From Psychroflexus sediminis (GTDB lineage: Bacteria > Bacteroidota > Bacteroidia > Flavobacteriales > Flavobacteriaceae), in the NCBI RefSeq assembly GCF_900099815.1, contig NZ_FNCW01000010.1, positions 62,001 to 126,000 on the forward strand: a stretch of 64,000 bases of DNA. The letters run 5' to 3'. The position numbers and the translations under genes are program-made. The notes under the pieces were generated by a model that worked only from the letters and a program-made list of their open reading frames with translations, was not told the DNA's origin and made no database searches. Within the stretch, counting starts at the first letter, position 1; every line of letters starts with the position of its first letter. Shown here one piece after another: positions 17,374-26,377 of this stretch.

Positions 17374-18624
17374 ATGCAGGTATATAAATTTGGAGGAGCC
17401 TCTGTAAAAGATGCTAAAGGAGTAAGAAATCTTGCAAAAGTCCTGGAAACTACAAACCCGAAACAAAAGGTAGTCGTTATTTCTGCCATGGGAAAAACCA
17501 CCAATAAGCTTGAGCTTATCATCTCGCTTTATTTTGATAAAAGCAAAGAACTTTCTGAAGCTATTCTTGCTCTAAAGCAAGATCATTATGATATATTAGG
17601 CGAGTTATTTGATAATACCTCACATCCGGCTTACACCAAAACCAATTATTTTTTTGATGAACTTTCTATTTTTTTCGATAGAAATAAATCTCCGAATTAT
17701 GATTTCGTGTATGACCAGGTGGTAGGTTTTGGAGAATTGATAAGCACGAGCATTGTTAGCTATTACTTAAAGTCTGTAGGTATTGAAAACGTATGGCACG
17801 ACTGCCGGAACCTGGTGGATACGGACAGCGTTTACCGTGATGCAGAAGTAAACTGGGAAAATACTCAGCAGAAAATCTTAAATCATATCAACGAAGAGGA
17901 ATTAAGTATAACTCAGGGTTTTATCGGTTCAGACTCCAATAATTTCACTACAACCCTGGGTCGGGAAGGATCCGATTATACCGCCGGAATTTTTGCTTAC
18001 TGTCTCAACGCGGAGAATGTTACTATCTGGAAAGATGTGCCTGGTGTCCTTAACGGTGATCCCAATGTGTTCGAAAATACCAGTCTTCTAGAACAGATTT
18101 CATACGAAGAAGCTATTGAATTAGCATTTTACGGAGCTTCTGTTATTCACCCGAAAACCTTACAACCTTTACAGCAAAAGGAAATCCCGCTCTTTGTAAA
18201 ATCCTTTTACAATCCTAAAGATCAAGGAACTAAAGTTGGAAAAGGAAAATTACTCAATCCCTTATTGCCCTGTTACATCGTTAAAAAGGATTTGGTATTC
18301 TTATCTCTGTCTACCCTAGACTTTTCATTTTTTGTAGAAGAAAATATCAGTGAGGTATTTGCACTTTTCCACAAACACCAAATCAAAGTGGATTTAATTC
18401 AGAATTCGGCGATTAGTTTTTCAGTATGTGTGGACAATAAATTTAAGAATGTCGATAAACTGATCGAAATTTTAAAGGCGAAATTCAAAGTCGATCACCA
18501 AAAAGGAGTATCTCTTTTTACCATAAGACATTATGACGATGAGGCGATAAAACGCATAGAAAAAGACAAAACGGTTCTGTTAAAACAACTGCATAAAGAA
18601 ACTATTCAATTCGTCACGGCTTAA
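17374..18624 (+). CDS. lysC: aspartate kinase
   Basis: A 416-residue monofunctional aspartokinase that phosphorylates aspartate, the first step toward lysine, threonine and methionine. KFGGASVKDAKGV (5-17) is the nucleotide motif, TTLGREGSDYTAGIFAYCL (about 190-208) the substrate site, and IWKDVPGVLNGDPNVF follows. The C-terminal ACT region (about 305-400) suggests feedback control. The stop overlaps the next ATG in TAATG. Confidence 0.92.
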   Translation: MQVYKFGGASVKDAKGVRNLAKVLETTNPKQKVVVISAMGKTTNKLELIISLYFDKSKELSEAILALKQDHYDILGELFDNTSHPAYTKTNYFFDELSIFFDRNKSPNYDFVYDQVVGFGELISTSIVSYYLKSVGIENVWHDCRNLVDTDSVYRDAEVNWENTQQKILNHINEEELSITQGFIGSDSNNFTTTLGREGSDYTAGIFAYCLNAENVTIWKDVPGVLNGDPNVFENTSLLEQISYEEAIELAFYGASVIHPKTLQPLQQKEIPLFVKSFYNPKDQGTKVGKGKLLNPLLPCYIVKKDLVFLSLSTLDFSFFVEENISEVFALFHKHQIKVDLIQNSAISFSVCVDNKFKNVDKLIEILKAKFKVDHQKGVSLFTIRHYDDEAIKRIEKDKTVLLKQLHKETIQFVTA

Positions 18625-19619
18625 TGGATTCTCTTACACAGATTGTTCTTGGGGCAGCGGTTGGTGAAGTTGTATTAGGAAAGAAAGTTGGTAATAAAGC
18701 CATGATTTATGGAGGTATTGCAGGGACGATTCCTGATTTGGATGTTATTGCAGGAAATTTTTACAGCACGGTAACGGCCTTGGAAATTCACAGAGGATTT
18801 TCGCACTCCTTGGCGTTTTCTATTCTGGCAGCGCCATTTTTCGGATATCTTTTATCTAAAATTCATCGACAAGCGACTTGGAAAGACTGGTCCAAACTGA
18901 TGTTTTGGAGCTTGTTTACACACCCGCTTTTAGACTGTTTTACAACCTGGGGCACACAGTTGTTTTGGCCTTTGGATTTGAGAATAGCTTTTAAATCCAT
19001 CTTTGTCATTGACCCCCTTTATACCCTGCCTTTTTTAGTCTGTCTAATTGCTGCTTCACGATATAAAAGGACTTCCTCAAGACGCCGAAAACTCAATAGG
19101 CTAGGATTGATTTTGAGTTCGGGTTACCTTATGCTCTCACTGGTAATGAAAGGAGTTACTTTCGAAAAGTTTGAAGATGCTCTGCAAAACCAAGGCATTG
19201 CTTATTCTGAAATAGAAACGAAACCTTCTCCTTTCAATACCCTATTGTGGTCCGCCAATGTGGAAACCAAGCATAACTTCCTCATAGGTGAATATTCCAT
19301 TTTTGATACGGAACCTATTGAATTTAGAGCCTATCCAAAAAATCATCAAAAAATAGAGCATCTGAGGAGTTACGAAAACTTGAAAAGGCTAATAGATATA
19401 ACCAATGGCTGGTATACAGTTTCAGAAAAACAAGGAGATTTATATTTAAACGATCTTCGATTCGGATTAGTAAGTCTTGATCCGAATTCTGTAAAATTCG
19501 CATTTTCATATCTCTTGGAAGAGAAAAATAATCGATTAAAAATTACAGAAGTGCCAAAAAATACCCGTGATGCCAAAGCATTACTGTCGGGCTTATGGTT
19601 GAGATTGAAAGGTAATTAA
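18624..19619 (+). CDS. YdjM-like membrane-bound metal-dependent hydrolase
   Basis: A 331-residue protein of the LexA-regulated/YdjM (DUF457-like) family. MDSLTQIVLGAAVGEVVLGKK at the start, HRGFSHSLAFSIL (about 52-64) and FTHPLLDCFTTWGTQLFWP (about 97-115) supply the conserved His and Asp residues thought to bind metal. Four or more membrane segments lie in the first half, and a soluble domain follows. Activity is not known. It is coupled to lysC by a 1-base overlap, and its stop overlaps the convergent gene. Confidence 0.8.
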   Translation: MDSLTQIVLGAAVGEVVLGKKVGNKAMIYGGIAGTIPDLDVIAGNFYSTVTALEIHRGFSHSLAFSILAAPFFGYLLSKIHRQATWKDWSKLMFWSLFTHPLLDCFTTWGTQLFWPLDLRIAFKSIFVIDPLYTLPFLVCLIAASRYKRTSSRRRKLNRLGLILSSGYLMLSLVMKGVTFEKFEDALQNQGIAYSEIETKPSPFNTLLWSANVETKHNFLIGEYSIFDTEPIEFRAYPKNHQKIEHLRSYENLKRLIDITNGWYTVSEKQGDLYLNDLRFGLVSLDPNSVKFAFSYLLEEKNNRLKITEVPKNTRDAKALLSGLWLRLKGN

Positions 19620-20329
19620 TTTTGAATAATTTCAACTAAAATCATTTTTTCTTCATCGATGATTCGTCTTTTCAAGATATAAGGCTGGTTTAGATAATGC
19701 TTGAATGCCTCTTCTTTTTTTATGGTATCTTCTTTATGAACGAATAAATAAGATAGATCTGGTTGAATTATTAATGCAGAAAGTGATGTCTGCTGAGGTT
19801 CTTCCTTTACAAAGGGAAGATATCCCGGAAGTTTCTCATTCCTGATGCATTGATTAAAAGACATGTTTAAAGCAACGGATTCGATGAATTTTAAATCGTT
19901 CTCTCTGTAAAATCTATTTTCAGGTCTTAAAGTATTCCAGTAATTTATAAGTGAATTGTATTGATCCAATACATCTTGATTTATCTCAATTCCATCGAAA
20001 TTGATTATAGTTTTTCGTTGAAGATTGATGAGCTGAACTGCTGTAGATCTGATTTGATATTTGATGTTCTCAATACTGTTTTCTGAAATAGACGGCCCGG
20101 CAACAAGGGTTATACTTGGAAAAAAATCTCCATCCGAAATATGATTTTCAAGTAAGCGGGTTATTTTTTTATGAGCTAGATTTAGTGGGATGGTATCCTT
20201 GTTTACCGCGATGACATTGTCGCTCAAAATTTCTATAAGGGCAACGGTTTCAATTGTAGTGTTGTTTTGCGCTAGAATACTCAAGGGTGAGATTAGAATA
20301 AAAATTAAGGAGGCCAAATAGTATTTCAT
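19616..20329 (-). CDS. secreted protein of unknown function, faintly ExbD-like
   Basis: A 237-residue protein with a clear signal peptide (MKYYLASLIFILISPLSILAQ), so periplasmic or exported. No family is certain. Residues about 30-105 (EILSDNVIAVNKDTIPLNL, then SITLVAGPSISENSIENIKY and LINLQRKTI) follow the strand-helix pattern of the periplasmic ExbD/TolR domain, but without its membrane helix. A TATTTTTG box lies upstream. The stop overlaps that of the convergent YdjM-like gene. Confidence 0.7.
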   Translation of the reverse strand: MKYYLASLIFILISPLSILAQNNTTIETVALIEILSDNVIAVNKDTIPLNLAHKKITRLLENHISDGDFFPSITLVAGPSISENSIENIKYQIRSTAVQLINLQRKTIINFDGIEINQDVLDQYNSLINYWNTLRPENRFYRENDLKFIESVALNMSFNQCIRNEKLPGYLPFVKEEPQQTSLSALIIQPDLSYLFVHKEDTIKKEEAFKHYLNQPYILKRRIIDEEKMILVEIIQN

Positions 20330-20344
20330 AACGAAAATTTAAAA

Positions 20345-20352
20345 CAAAAATA
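20345..20352 (-). promoter_or_regulatory. -7 box (TATTTTTG) for the secreted unknown protein
   Basis: TATTTTTG on the minus strand, 16 bases before the ATG at 20329. No clear -33 TTTG. Confidence 0.3.
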
Positions 20353-20481
20353 ATTAAAATCAGTCAGCTTAAATTTCAGATTTAAATACTAAACGCGTAT
20401 AATTGTTTTAATTAGTAATATTTTATAGTCTGAAATTTAATACTTTAAGTGTAAATTTAGTATTTATATGTTTGAATACCT

Positions 20482-20489
20482 TAAATTTG
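20482..20489 (+). promoter_or_regulatory. -7 box (TAAATTTG) for the small PID-CTERM-like gene
   Basis: TAAATTTG fits TAnnTTTG and lies 37 bases before the preferred ATG at 20527. The -33 position shows only TTTA. Confidence 0.35.
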
Positions 20490-20526
20490 CTGATTGATTG
20501 AACTCCATTTGAGTCCATTTATGATA

Positions 20527-20730
20527 ATGAAAAGACTAATCTTATTTATTTTATTCTCTGTTTTAAGTGTAGCTACTGCTTTCGCACAAGCTGGAGATCC
20601 TCCACCCCCACCTGGACCAGTTGATGATCTTCCTACACCAATAGACGATCATCTTTGGATGATTTTCCTAGTAGGCTTAGTTTTTGGGTTGTATGTAACT
20701 TTCACCAAAAAATCCATTTTACGAGACTAA
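20527..20730 (+). CDS. small exported protein with PID-CTERM-like sorting tail
   Basis: A 67-residue protein (start MKRLILFILF; ATG at 20521 also possible). Its parts are a signal peptide ending AFAQ, a Pro-rich spacer (DPPPPPGPVDDLP), then TPIDDHLWMIFLVGLVFGL and a short charged end, TKKSILRD. A Pro-Ile-Asp motif followed by a membrane helix and basic residues matches what I recall of the PID-CTERM class of short Bacteroidota proteins. It overlaps the convergent glycosyltransferase gene by 12 bases. Surface attachment or glycan modification is inference. Confidence 0.72.
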   Translation: MKRLILFILFSVLSVATAFAQAGDPPPPPGPVDDLPTPIDDHLWMIFLVGLVFGLYVTFTKKSILRD

Positions 20731-22077
20731 TTTTCTTTTTGAAATTACTTCGTAGCCTATTATACTAAGTATTGCAGTATACTGTATTCCCAATAACCAA
20801 AAATTTTCTTCGACTACCTCTAATCTGTAGGCTGAATAACTTAAAAAGATCAACCAGCTCCAGATGAGCATATAATTATACCTAGTAAAAACACTTAACA
20901 ATAATGGTAGCATGATGTACCAGGGATGTATTGTGGTAGAAAAAAGATAGTAAGCTGTAGAAGCAAAAAGCATATAAGAGATCAGTTTTTGAAACTCAAT
21001 CCGTTTATGTTTTAAGCTTAGGAAAAGAATAAAAATTAAGCTTAAAATGGATAATCCGGTTCCGATGACATCAATCATATTATAACCGCTCCATTTAAAA
21101 CCAATCCATCTCAAAACATAATATAACCCAGCATTAAATTCAAACGAACTAAAGTAAAGGCTTAGAGTTTTAGAGCTTTTGACAAATAGATCATCGTTCC
21201 AAAACCCGAAGTAAAATAAAATGATGCCTAGTACTAAATCTAAGATATATTTAAGGTAATTCAATATTTGATGTCTATTAAAAGTATTTGATTTCTTATT
21301 AAAATAAGGGAAAAGTATAGGCAGAAACATGAGCGGTAACATTTTCGAAACTACAGCACCTGCCAATCCCAATGCCGACATATAAATTTTTGAACGGTAG
21401 AGGTAATAAAGACTCAAGACCAGGAAGAACAACATTACAACTTCAAAGTGCAGACTGAATGTTGATTCTAAAATCACCAGTGGATTCAGAATAAAAAATA
21501 AAATTTGTGATTTAGGGCGTTTTAAATCACTTAGGATTTTCAATCCAAATACAGTAAGACCCGCTTCTGCTATTATATTGACGAGTCTGAGCACAATGAT
21601 GTTTTGCATCAAATCATTACCTGAAATTGCATAGCTAAAACTATAGAACAGTTGCGCTATTGGCGGATAAGTAGAATAATTTGAGGCGTTGAGATTACCC
21701 ATCTTTTCATAAAGCATTCTGTTGAAATACTGATCTTTCATAAATTCAAGATGGATCAGATCGATGGGAAGATGAAGATAGGGATTGTAGCCTTTCACAT
21801 TGAGCATACCGTCCCAGATAAATCGATAAAAATCCTGTGATAATTCCGGAACTGAAAACAAGAAAATAAACTTAAACAGAAAGCTTAATCCTATTAAATA
21901 CTTGAGTTTTATTCCGCTTTTATAGAGGTAAATGGAAAGTCCGAATGCTAAAGAATACAGTGAAAAAAGCAGCCAAAATTGAGGGCGTTCAAGCTCATAA
22001 CCTATTTGATAATAAACCAGGCAAAGCAAAAATGCACTCCCTAATTTCAACCATAAATGCATTGCTTTAAAGTTCAT
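20719..22077 (-). CDS. multi-pass glycosyltransferase (GT87/mannosyltransferase-like)
   Basis: A 452-residue integral membrane protein with about ten or more hydrophobic segments. DFYRFIWDGMLNVKGYNPYLHLP (about 80-102) matches the acidic loop of polyprenyl-phosphate-dependent GT-C mannosyltransferases, and HFEVVMLFFLVLSLYY is a typical second motif. It probably moves a sugar from a lipid carrier on the outer face of the inner membrane. It is the last gene of a three-gene run and overlaps the preceding gene by 1 base. Confidence 0.78.
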   Translation of the reverse strand: MNFKAMHLWLKLGSAFLLCLVYYQIGYELERPQFWLLFSLYSLAFGLSIYLYKSGIKLKYLIGLSFLFKFIFLFSVPELSQDFYRFIWDGMLNVKGYNPYLHLPIDLIHLEFMKDQYFNRMLYEKMGNLNASNYSTYPPIAQLFYSFSYAISGNDLMQNIIVLRLVNIIAEAGLTVFGLKILSDLKRPKSQILFFILNPLVILESTFSLHFEVVMLFFLVLSLYYLYRSKIYMSALGLAGAVVSKMLPLMFLPILFPYFNKKSNTFNRHQILNYLKYILDLVLGIILFYFGFWNDDLFVKSSKTLSLYFSSFEFNAGLYYVLRWIGFKWSGYNMIDVIGTGLSILSLIFILFLSLKHKRIEFQKLISYMLFASTAYYLFSTTIHPWYIMLPLLLSVFTRYNYMLIWSWLIFLSYSAYRLEVVEENFWLLGIQYTAILSIIGYEVISKRKLVS

Positions 22078-23543
22078 CAGGCTTTAGAAAATAAAGTTTT
22101 AAAGGATATAAATCCGAAGCCAAATACAAGCATCAAATGAAAAATAACAAGACCAAAATCCTGTGTTAAATAAGCGCTATAAATCCCGTAAATAAAATAC
22201 CCAAATAACAGGATTTCAATACCGTTGAGAATGGAAATCTTTTTATTGATGTAGGTTTTTCCCTCCCAGGTGTCTGTAGTTGAGGAAATATCGAATTTTG
22301 GGGTGCGAATGAAGGCTGATTTTTTATTGAAATGTCCTTCCAGAATAGCCAGCGTATTATGAACCGATAAGCCCATCGCAATTGAAAAAAATGTGATAAA
22401 AAGCCCCGTGAATTTCAAAAAAGAAATCAATCCGCTACCATAAATTTCTTTATAACTGGTCCAGTACCCGTAAATAAAAATTACGGTACTGATCCCCATA
22501 GCTGCCAAAATGTAAAAAATGATACTCCAGGATTCCTGCTGAAACTTGATATACAATACCGGAATACTCAAAACAGCAACCAATAAAATCAAAAAGAACA
22601 TGCTGGAATTTAACAGATGAAAAAAGCTGTGAAGTTTCGACTTAAAACTCATGGCTTCACTTTGAAATACAGAACTGAAATTTTTTCTGAAATTCTCTGC
22701 AGCTCCTTTATTCCACCGGAATTGCTGAGATCTTGCAGCGCTTAAGACAACGGGAAGTTCTGCCGGAGTAACCACATCTTTAAGATAAGTGAATTTCCAG
22801 CCTTTGAGCTGGGCTCTGTAACTCAAATCCAAATCTTCGGTCAGGGTATCCCCCTGCCAGTTTCCGGCATCTTCTATACAGGTTTTTCGCCATATTCCAG
22901 CTGTTCCATTGAAGTTGATAAAGTGGCCGCCAAACGACCTGCCCACCTGTTCAATCTGAAAATGAAAATCCAGAGCGAAAGCCTGTATTTTGGTAAGTAT
23001 ACTATAATTTTTATTAACATGTCCCCAGCGGGTTTGTACAACTCCGATATCAGGCGTGTTGAAATGTGGAATCGTTTTCTTCAGCCAATCTGCCTGGGGT
23101 AGGAAATCAGCATCAAAAACAGCGATAAACTCACCTTCAGCAGTACTTAAACCTTCTTTAAGAGCTCCGGCTTTAAAGTTTTTTCTATCAATTCTGTGAA
23201 TATATTTGGCGTTTATTCCTTTACTGATCAACTCTTGGGTTAAGTGTTCTGTATAAGCTTTGGAAGAATCTGTGGAATCATCCAGGACTTGAATTTCCAG
23301 TTTCGAAGCTGGATAATCTAGATGGGAGATGTTATTCAACAAACGCCTGACGACATACTTTTCATTGTACAGTGGAAGTTGAACGGTCACTTTTGGCCAT
23401 TCGCATGTTGCTTGAATGGCTTCAGGTTCTCTCTTTTTTGCTTTTTGATAATTGAGGACAAGTTGTAATTGAAGCAAACTGTAAATCAATATTACAAAAA
23501 GGGCGAAGCTGTAAAGTCCTATTATGATATAATCAAGAATCAT
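22077..23543 (-). CDS. family 2 glycosyltransferase, cellulose-synthase-like, membrane-bound
   Basis: A 488-residue processive-type GT2. It has one N-terminal helix, then the catalytic domain with VTVQLPLYNEKYVV (about 50-63), FDADFLP (about 142-148), TEDLDLSYRAQLKGW (about 235-249) and the QQFRWNKG motif (about 275-282). Four or so C-terminal helices follow. The D, D, D, QxxRW set predicts polymer or glycolipid synthesis at the inner membrane. It overlaps the upstream GT by 4 bases. Confidence 0.88.
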   Translation of the reverse strand: MILDYIIIGLYSFALFVILIYSLLQLQLVLNYQKAKKREPEAIQATCEWPKVTVQLPLYNEKYVVRRLLNNISHLDYPASKLEIQVLDDSTDSSKAYTEHLTQELISKGINAKYIHRIDRKNFKAGALKEGLSTAEGEFIAVFDADFLPQADWLKKTIPHFNTPDIGVVQTRWGHVNKNYSILTKIQAFALDFHFQIEQVGRSFGGHFINFNGTAGIWRKTCIEDAGNWQGDTLTEDLDLSYRAQLKGWKFTYLKDVVTPAELPVVLSAARSQQFRWNKGAAENFRKNFSSVFQSEAMSFKSKLHSFFHLLNSSMFFLILLVAVLSIPVLYIKFQQESWSIIFYILAAMGISTVIFIYGYWTSYKEIYGSGLISFLKFTGLFITFFSIAMGLSVHNTLAILEGHFNKKSAFIRTPKFDISSTTDTWEGKTYINKKISILNGIEILLFGYFIYGIYSAYLTQDFGLVIFHLMLVFGFGFISFKTLFSKA

Positions 23544-24229
23544 TTAAATGTATATTTAAAAATCCAGCCCAGTATTTTAACACCAGCCATAACGGCACCT
23601 TTGACTGTGCCAGAAACTTTGGATTCTCCAATTCTGTTTCTATAATGTATACCGACTTCAGTGTAAGTCAGATTTTGTTTTAAGGCTTTCAACTGCATTT
23701 CAACTGTCCAGCCGTAGGTTTTGTCTTGCATGTTCAAAGCTAATAACTTAGTGTATTTTATCGCTCTAAAGGGCCCCAGGTCTGTAAATTTTGAATTAAA
23801 GAACAAGCGCATCAACCGGGTCGCTAGCCAATTTCCGAAAATTTGTGGAAAGGTCATTGAGCCAGGTTCACGTTTTGACTTTACTCTGGCCCCAATAACT
23901 AAATCTATGTTATTTTCAATAATAGGGGATATGATTTTGTCCATCTCCTCCGGGTAATCACTGTAATCACCATCAAGAAAAACAAGGATATCAGTTGGTT
24001 CTTCCAATTCCTTTAGATAAGAAAGTCCTCTCAAGCACGCATAACCATAGCCCATTTTTGGCTCATAAAGCAAAGTAGCGCCTGCAGTTATGGCTTCCTG
24101 TGCTGTTTTATCCTTTGATTGATTATCCACGACAATCACTTCCGATATATGCGAAGGAATATCATAGATAACCCTGGCAATAGAGCCTTCTTCGTTAAAT
24201 GCTGGTATAATTACTCTAATCCAAGTCAT
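23540..24229 (-). CDS. family 2 glycosyltransferase, dolichol-phosphate-mannose-synthase-like
   Basis: A 229-residue soluble GT2 with VIIPAFNEEGSIARVI (7-22), VVDNQSKDKT (about 33-42), VFLDGDYSDYP (about 83-93) and GARVKSKREPGSM. It lacks the C-terminal membrane helices of larger homologues. It probably transfers a sugar from a nucleotide to polyprenyl phosphate, which would feed the GT87-like enzyme downstream in the same operon. First gene of the three. Confidence 0.85.
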   Translation of the reverse strand: MTWIRVIIPAFNEEGSIARVIYDIPSHISEVIVVDNQSKDKTAQEAITAGATLLYEPKMGYGYACLRGLSYLKELEEPTDILVFLDGDYSDYPEEMDKIISPIIENNIDLVIGARVKSKREPGSMTFPQIFGNWLATRLMRLFFNSKFTDLGPFRAIKYTKLLALNMQDKTYGWTVEMQLKALKQNLTYTEVGIHYRNRIGESKVSGTVKGAVMAGVKILGWIFKYTFK

Positions 24230-24478
24230 AGACTGCGAAAATACATTTTATAGTTTGTTTGGTAGTTGTCGTTTTATTCTGAATTTCATTTCAAAATAAA
24301 AATTGAACCTTAATCAACCCAATTACGTAACTACTTATGAAAAATATTTTCGGGATTGCCGATAGTGGTTTTTTATCTCATCGAATGGGTCTTGAGATAA
24401 ATGTAAATTACAATGCTCTTTTTCAAGTGAATATTTGTGGTATAAATTATAATAAGTAGATTTAGAAAAAAATTGAAA

Positions 24479-24976
24479 ATGCAGCCAGATGAACTCATTC
24501 TCCAGTTAAAGCAAAAAAACGAATTTGCTTTTTCTCAGATTTATGATATGTATTCTGAAAATATTTTCGGTATCATTAACACCATAATTAATGATACCCA
24601 AGTATCCGAAGAAGTACTTCAAGATGTATTTATAAAAGTCTGGGACAAATCGGAATCTTATTCCAGCGAAAAAGGCCGTTTTTTTACCTGGCTATTGAAT
24701 ATTTCCAGAAATGCTGCTATTGACAAAGTAAGATCCAAAGCTTATAAGAATAAGCGTAAAAATTCAGATTTCAATAACTTTTCTTTTTTTATAAAAGACG
24801 ATATGAATCTGGATAGTATAAGTGATGGGTATGGCATAAGAAAGTTTGTGGATCAGCTTAAGCCTATGTGTGTGAAATTGATTGATTTGTTATTTTTCAA
24901 GGGTTATACTCAAAAAGAAGATTCGGAAACTTTGGAAATACCCCTGGGAACAGTGAAATCCAGAAACAGAACCTGA
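24479..24976 (+). CDS. ECF sigma factor, shortened by an in-frame TGA
   Basis: A 165-residue sigma-70 family protein. Region 2 (AFSQIYDMYSENIFGI to FTWLLNISRNAAIDKVRS, about 15-90) and region 4 (LLFFKGYTQKEDSETLEIPLGTVKSRNRT, about 135-165) are clear. The frame ends at TGA (24974-24976) in the recognition helix. The same frame continues with LNSLRETLE and a TAA at 25004-25006, one base before the anti-sigma ATG. That looks like the original end of the gene, so a nonsense change or sequencing error is likely. It may work as a weakened sigma or not at all. Confidence 0.8.
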   Translation: MQPDELILQLKQKNEFAFSQIYDMYSENIFGIINTIINDTQVSEEVLQDVFIKVWDKSESYSSEKGRFFTWLLNISRNAAIDKVRSKAYKNKRKNSDFNNFSFFIKDDMNLDSISDGYGIRKFVDQLKPMCVKLIDLLFFKGYTQKEDSETLEIPLGTVKSRNRT

Positions 24977-25007
24977 CTGAATTCATTAAGAGAAACACTA
25001 GAATAAT

Positions 25008-25799
25008 ATGACTAGCAAAGAGTATATAGAATCGGGAAGGCTTGAGCTTTTTGTATATGGGACGCTCCCGGATACAGAGCAAGCACAGGTTGCAGCAGAT
25101 ATTGCTAAAAATCCTGAACTTCAAGCCGAAGTTGAATCCATTGAAGCAAGCCTGTTGAATCTTTCTAAAGCGACTTCCACTGGCCTAAATCCGTCTGTAA
25201 AACAGGGAGTGCTCCAGAAAATAAATCAGAAAACTGCTCAGCAGAAGCCTAAAGTGAAAATCATCACTTCAAATTTTTCTTACTTTGGTTGGGCTGCGGC
25301 CATTTTGCTTCTGGGGGGAATTCTTTGGCTCCTCAAACTTAATCAGGATTTACAAGAAGAACTCCAGGTGGTTTCAAGCGAAAATGAATTGCAGGAGACA
25401 CAGCTTGTCAATTCAAGTGAAAAGGTCCAGAATCTGGAAGCTTTACTTGTTCAAATGTCTCAGCCCGGAACGCGTAAGTTGACTCTGCCAGGAAACGAAA
25501 TCAATGCCCCGGATTCGGCTGTTGCTGTTTTTTATGATGACGAGAATGATGAATTGATTTTAGACATAAGCCGTTTGCCAGATGCTCCGGAAGGTATGGT
25601 TTACCAGGCTTGGTCACTTACTTTTGAACCTTTGACGCCAAACAGCATAGGCCTTTTAGCTAAGGGGAAATCGGCTAGCAATAAAATTTTTAGATTACGA
25701 GATATCCCGGAAGCTGAAGGTTTTGGAATAACTTTAGAGCCGTCAGGGGGGAGCAAATCGCCTAATATGGAACAACTTTATGCCTTAGGAATTATATAA
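25008..25799 (+). CDS. anti-sigma factor, RskA-like
   Basis: A 263-residue membrane anti-sigma factor. An N-terminal ASD-like helical domain (SKEYIESGRLELFVYGTLPDTEQAQVAADI, about 3-32) is followed by one membrane helix (GWAAAILLLGGILWLLKL, about 93-110), a coiled coil (about 112-150) and a periplasmic RskA-type domain with YQAWSLTFEPLTPNSIGLLA and FGITLEPSGGS near the end. It binds and silences the sigma factor encoded just upstream. Its start lies 1 base after the presumed original sigma stop. Confidence 0.88.
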   Translation: MTSKEYIESGRLELFVYGTLPDTEQAQVAADIAKNPELQAEVESIEASLLNLSKATSTGLNPSVKQGVLQKINQKTAQQKPKVKIITSNFSYFGWAAAILLLGGILWLLKLNQDLQEELQVVSSENELQETQLVNSSEKVQNLEALLVQMSQPGTRKLTLPGNEINAPDSAVAVFYDDENDELILDISRLPDAPEGMVYQAWSLTFEPLTPNSIGLLAKGKSASNKIFRLRDIPEAEGFGITLEPSGGSKSPNMEQLYALGII

Positions 25800-25801
25800 A
25801 A

Positions 25802-26278
25802 CTAATTAAGTCTCCAAATTTCAAAGTTCAGAGCTGCAGCATAAAAAATCCAAATTATATAGGGAATAAGCAAATAGGCTGCCCAATTATTGACAATCTT
25901 GAACCATTTGTAAGTGATCAGGACTAAGATGATGAGAGCAATGATTATCAATAGTCCGGCCAAAGGGGACTGATAACCAAAGAAGGCAATCGACCAGGAG
26001 GCATTCAGGACAAGCTGAAAACCAAAATGGTAGAGAGCTGTTTTAACCCAGATATGATGAAAACCTCTGCTCCATACTATTCCTGCAGCAACACCCATCA
26101 AGATATAAAGCAGAGTCCAGACAGGGCCGAACAGCCAGCCAGGAGGGGTGAAGCTTGGTTTTTCTAAGGTAGTGTACCAGGTCTCTACGCTGGTTTGCGT
26201 AGCAATAGACCCTATAAATCCGATGCCAAGACAAATTATAACGGCGATAATTATTTTTAAGACGGTTGAAGTTTTCAT
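25802..26278 (-). CDS. TspO/MBR family protein
   Basis: About 158 residues from MKTSTVLK; a start at 26317 adds 13 poorly hydrophobic residues. It has five membrane helices and the family motifs WYTTLEKPSFTPPGWLFGPVWTLLYILMG (about 33-61) and LNASWSIAFFGYQSP (about 95-109). TspO proteins bind porphyrins and related ligands and act in tetrapyrrole or stress regulation. It faces the anti-sigma gene and diverges from mvaD. Confidence 0.9.
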   Translation of the reverse strand: MKTSTVLKIIIAVIICLGIGFIGSIATQTSVETWYTTLEKPSFTPPGWLFGPVWTLLYILMGVAAGIVWSRGFHHIWVKTALYHFGFQLVLNASWSIAFFGYQSPLAGLLIIIALIILVLITYKWFKIVNNWAAYLLIPYIIWIFYAAALNFEIWRLN

Positions 26279-26352
26279 AAGCTTATTTGTATGCAGCAAA
26301 TTATTAATATTTTTCATTATTTACAATTTATATGAGAACATCTAGCTTTCCT

Positions 26353-26360
26353 TATATTTG
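26353..26360 (+). promoter_or_regulatory. -7 box (TATATTTG) for mvaD
   Basis: TATATTTG, a full match to TAnnTTTG, ends 17 bases before the mvaD ATG. No TTTG at -33. Confidence 0.45.
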
Positions 26361-26377
26361 CTCAAAATCAAAACAAA

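Noticed and set aside
24230-24478. Possible small gene from ATG at 24336 upstream of the sigma factor
   Set aside because: About 38 codons, no signal, no motif; the spacer more likely holds the sigma promoter, though no clear box was found.
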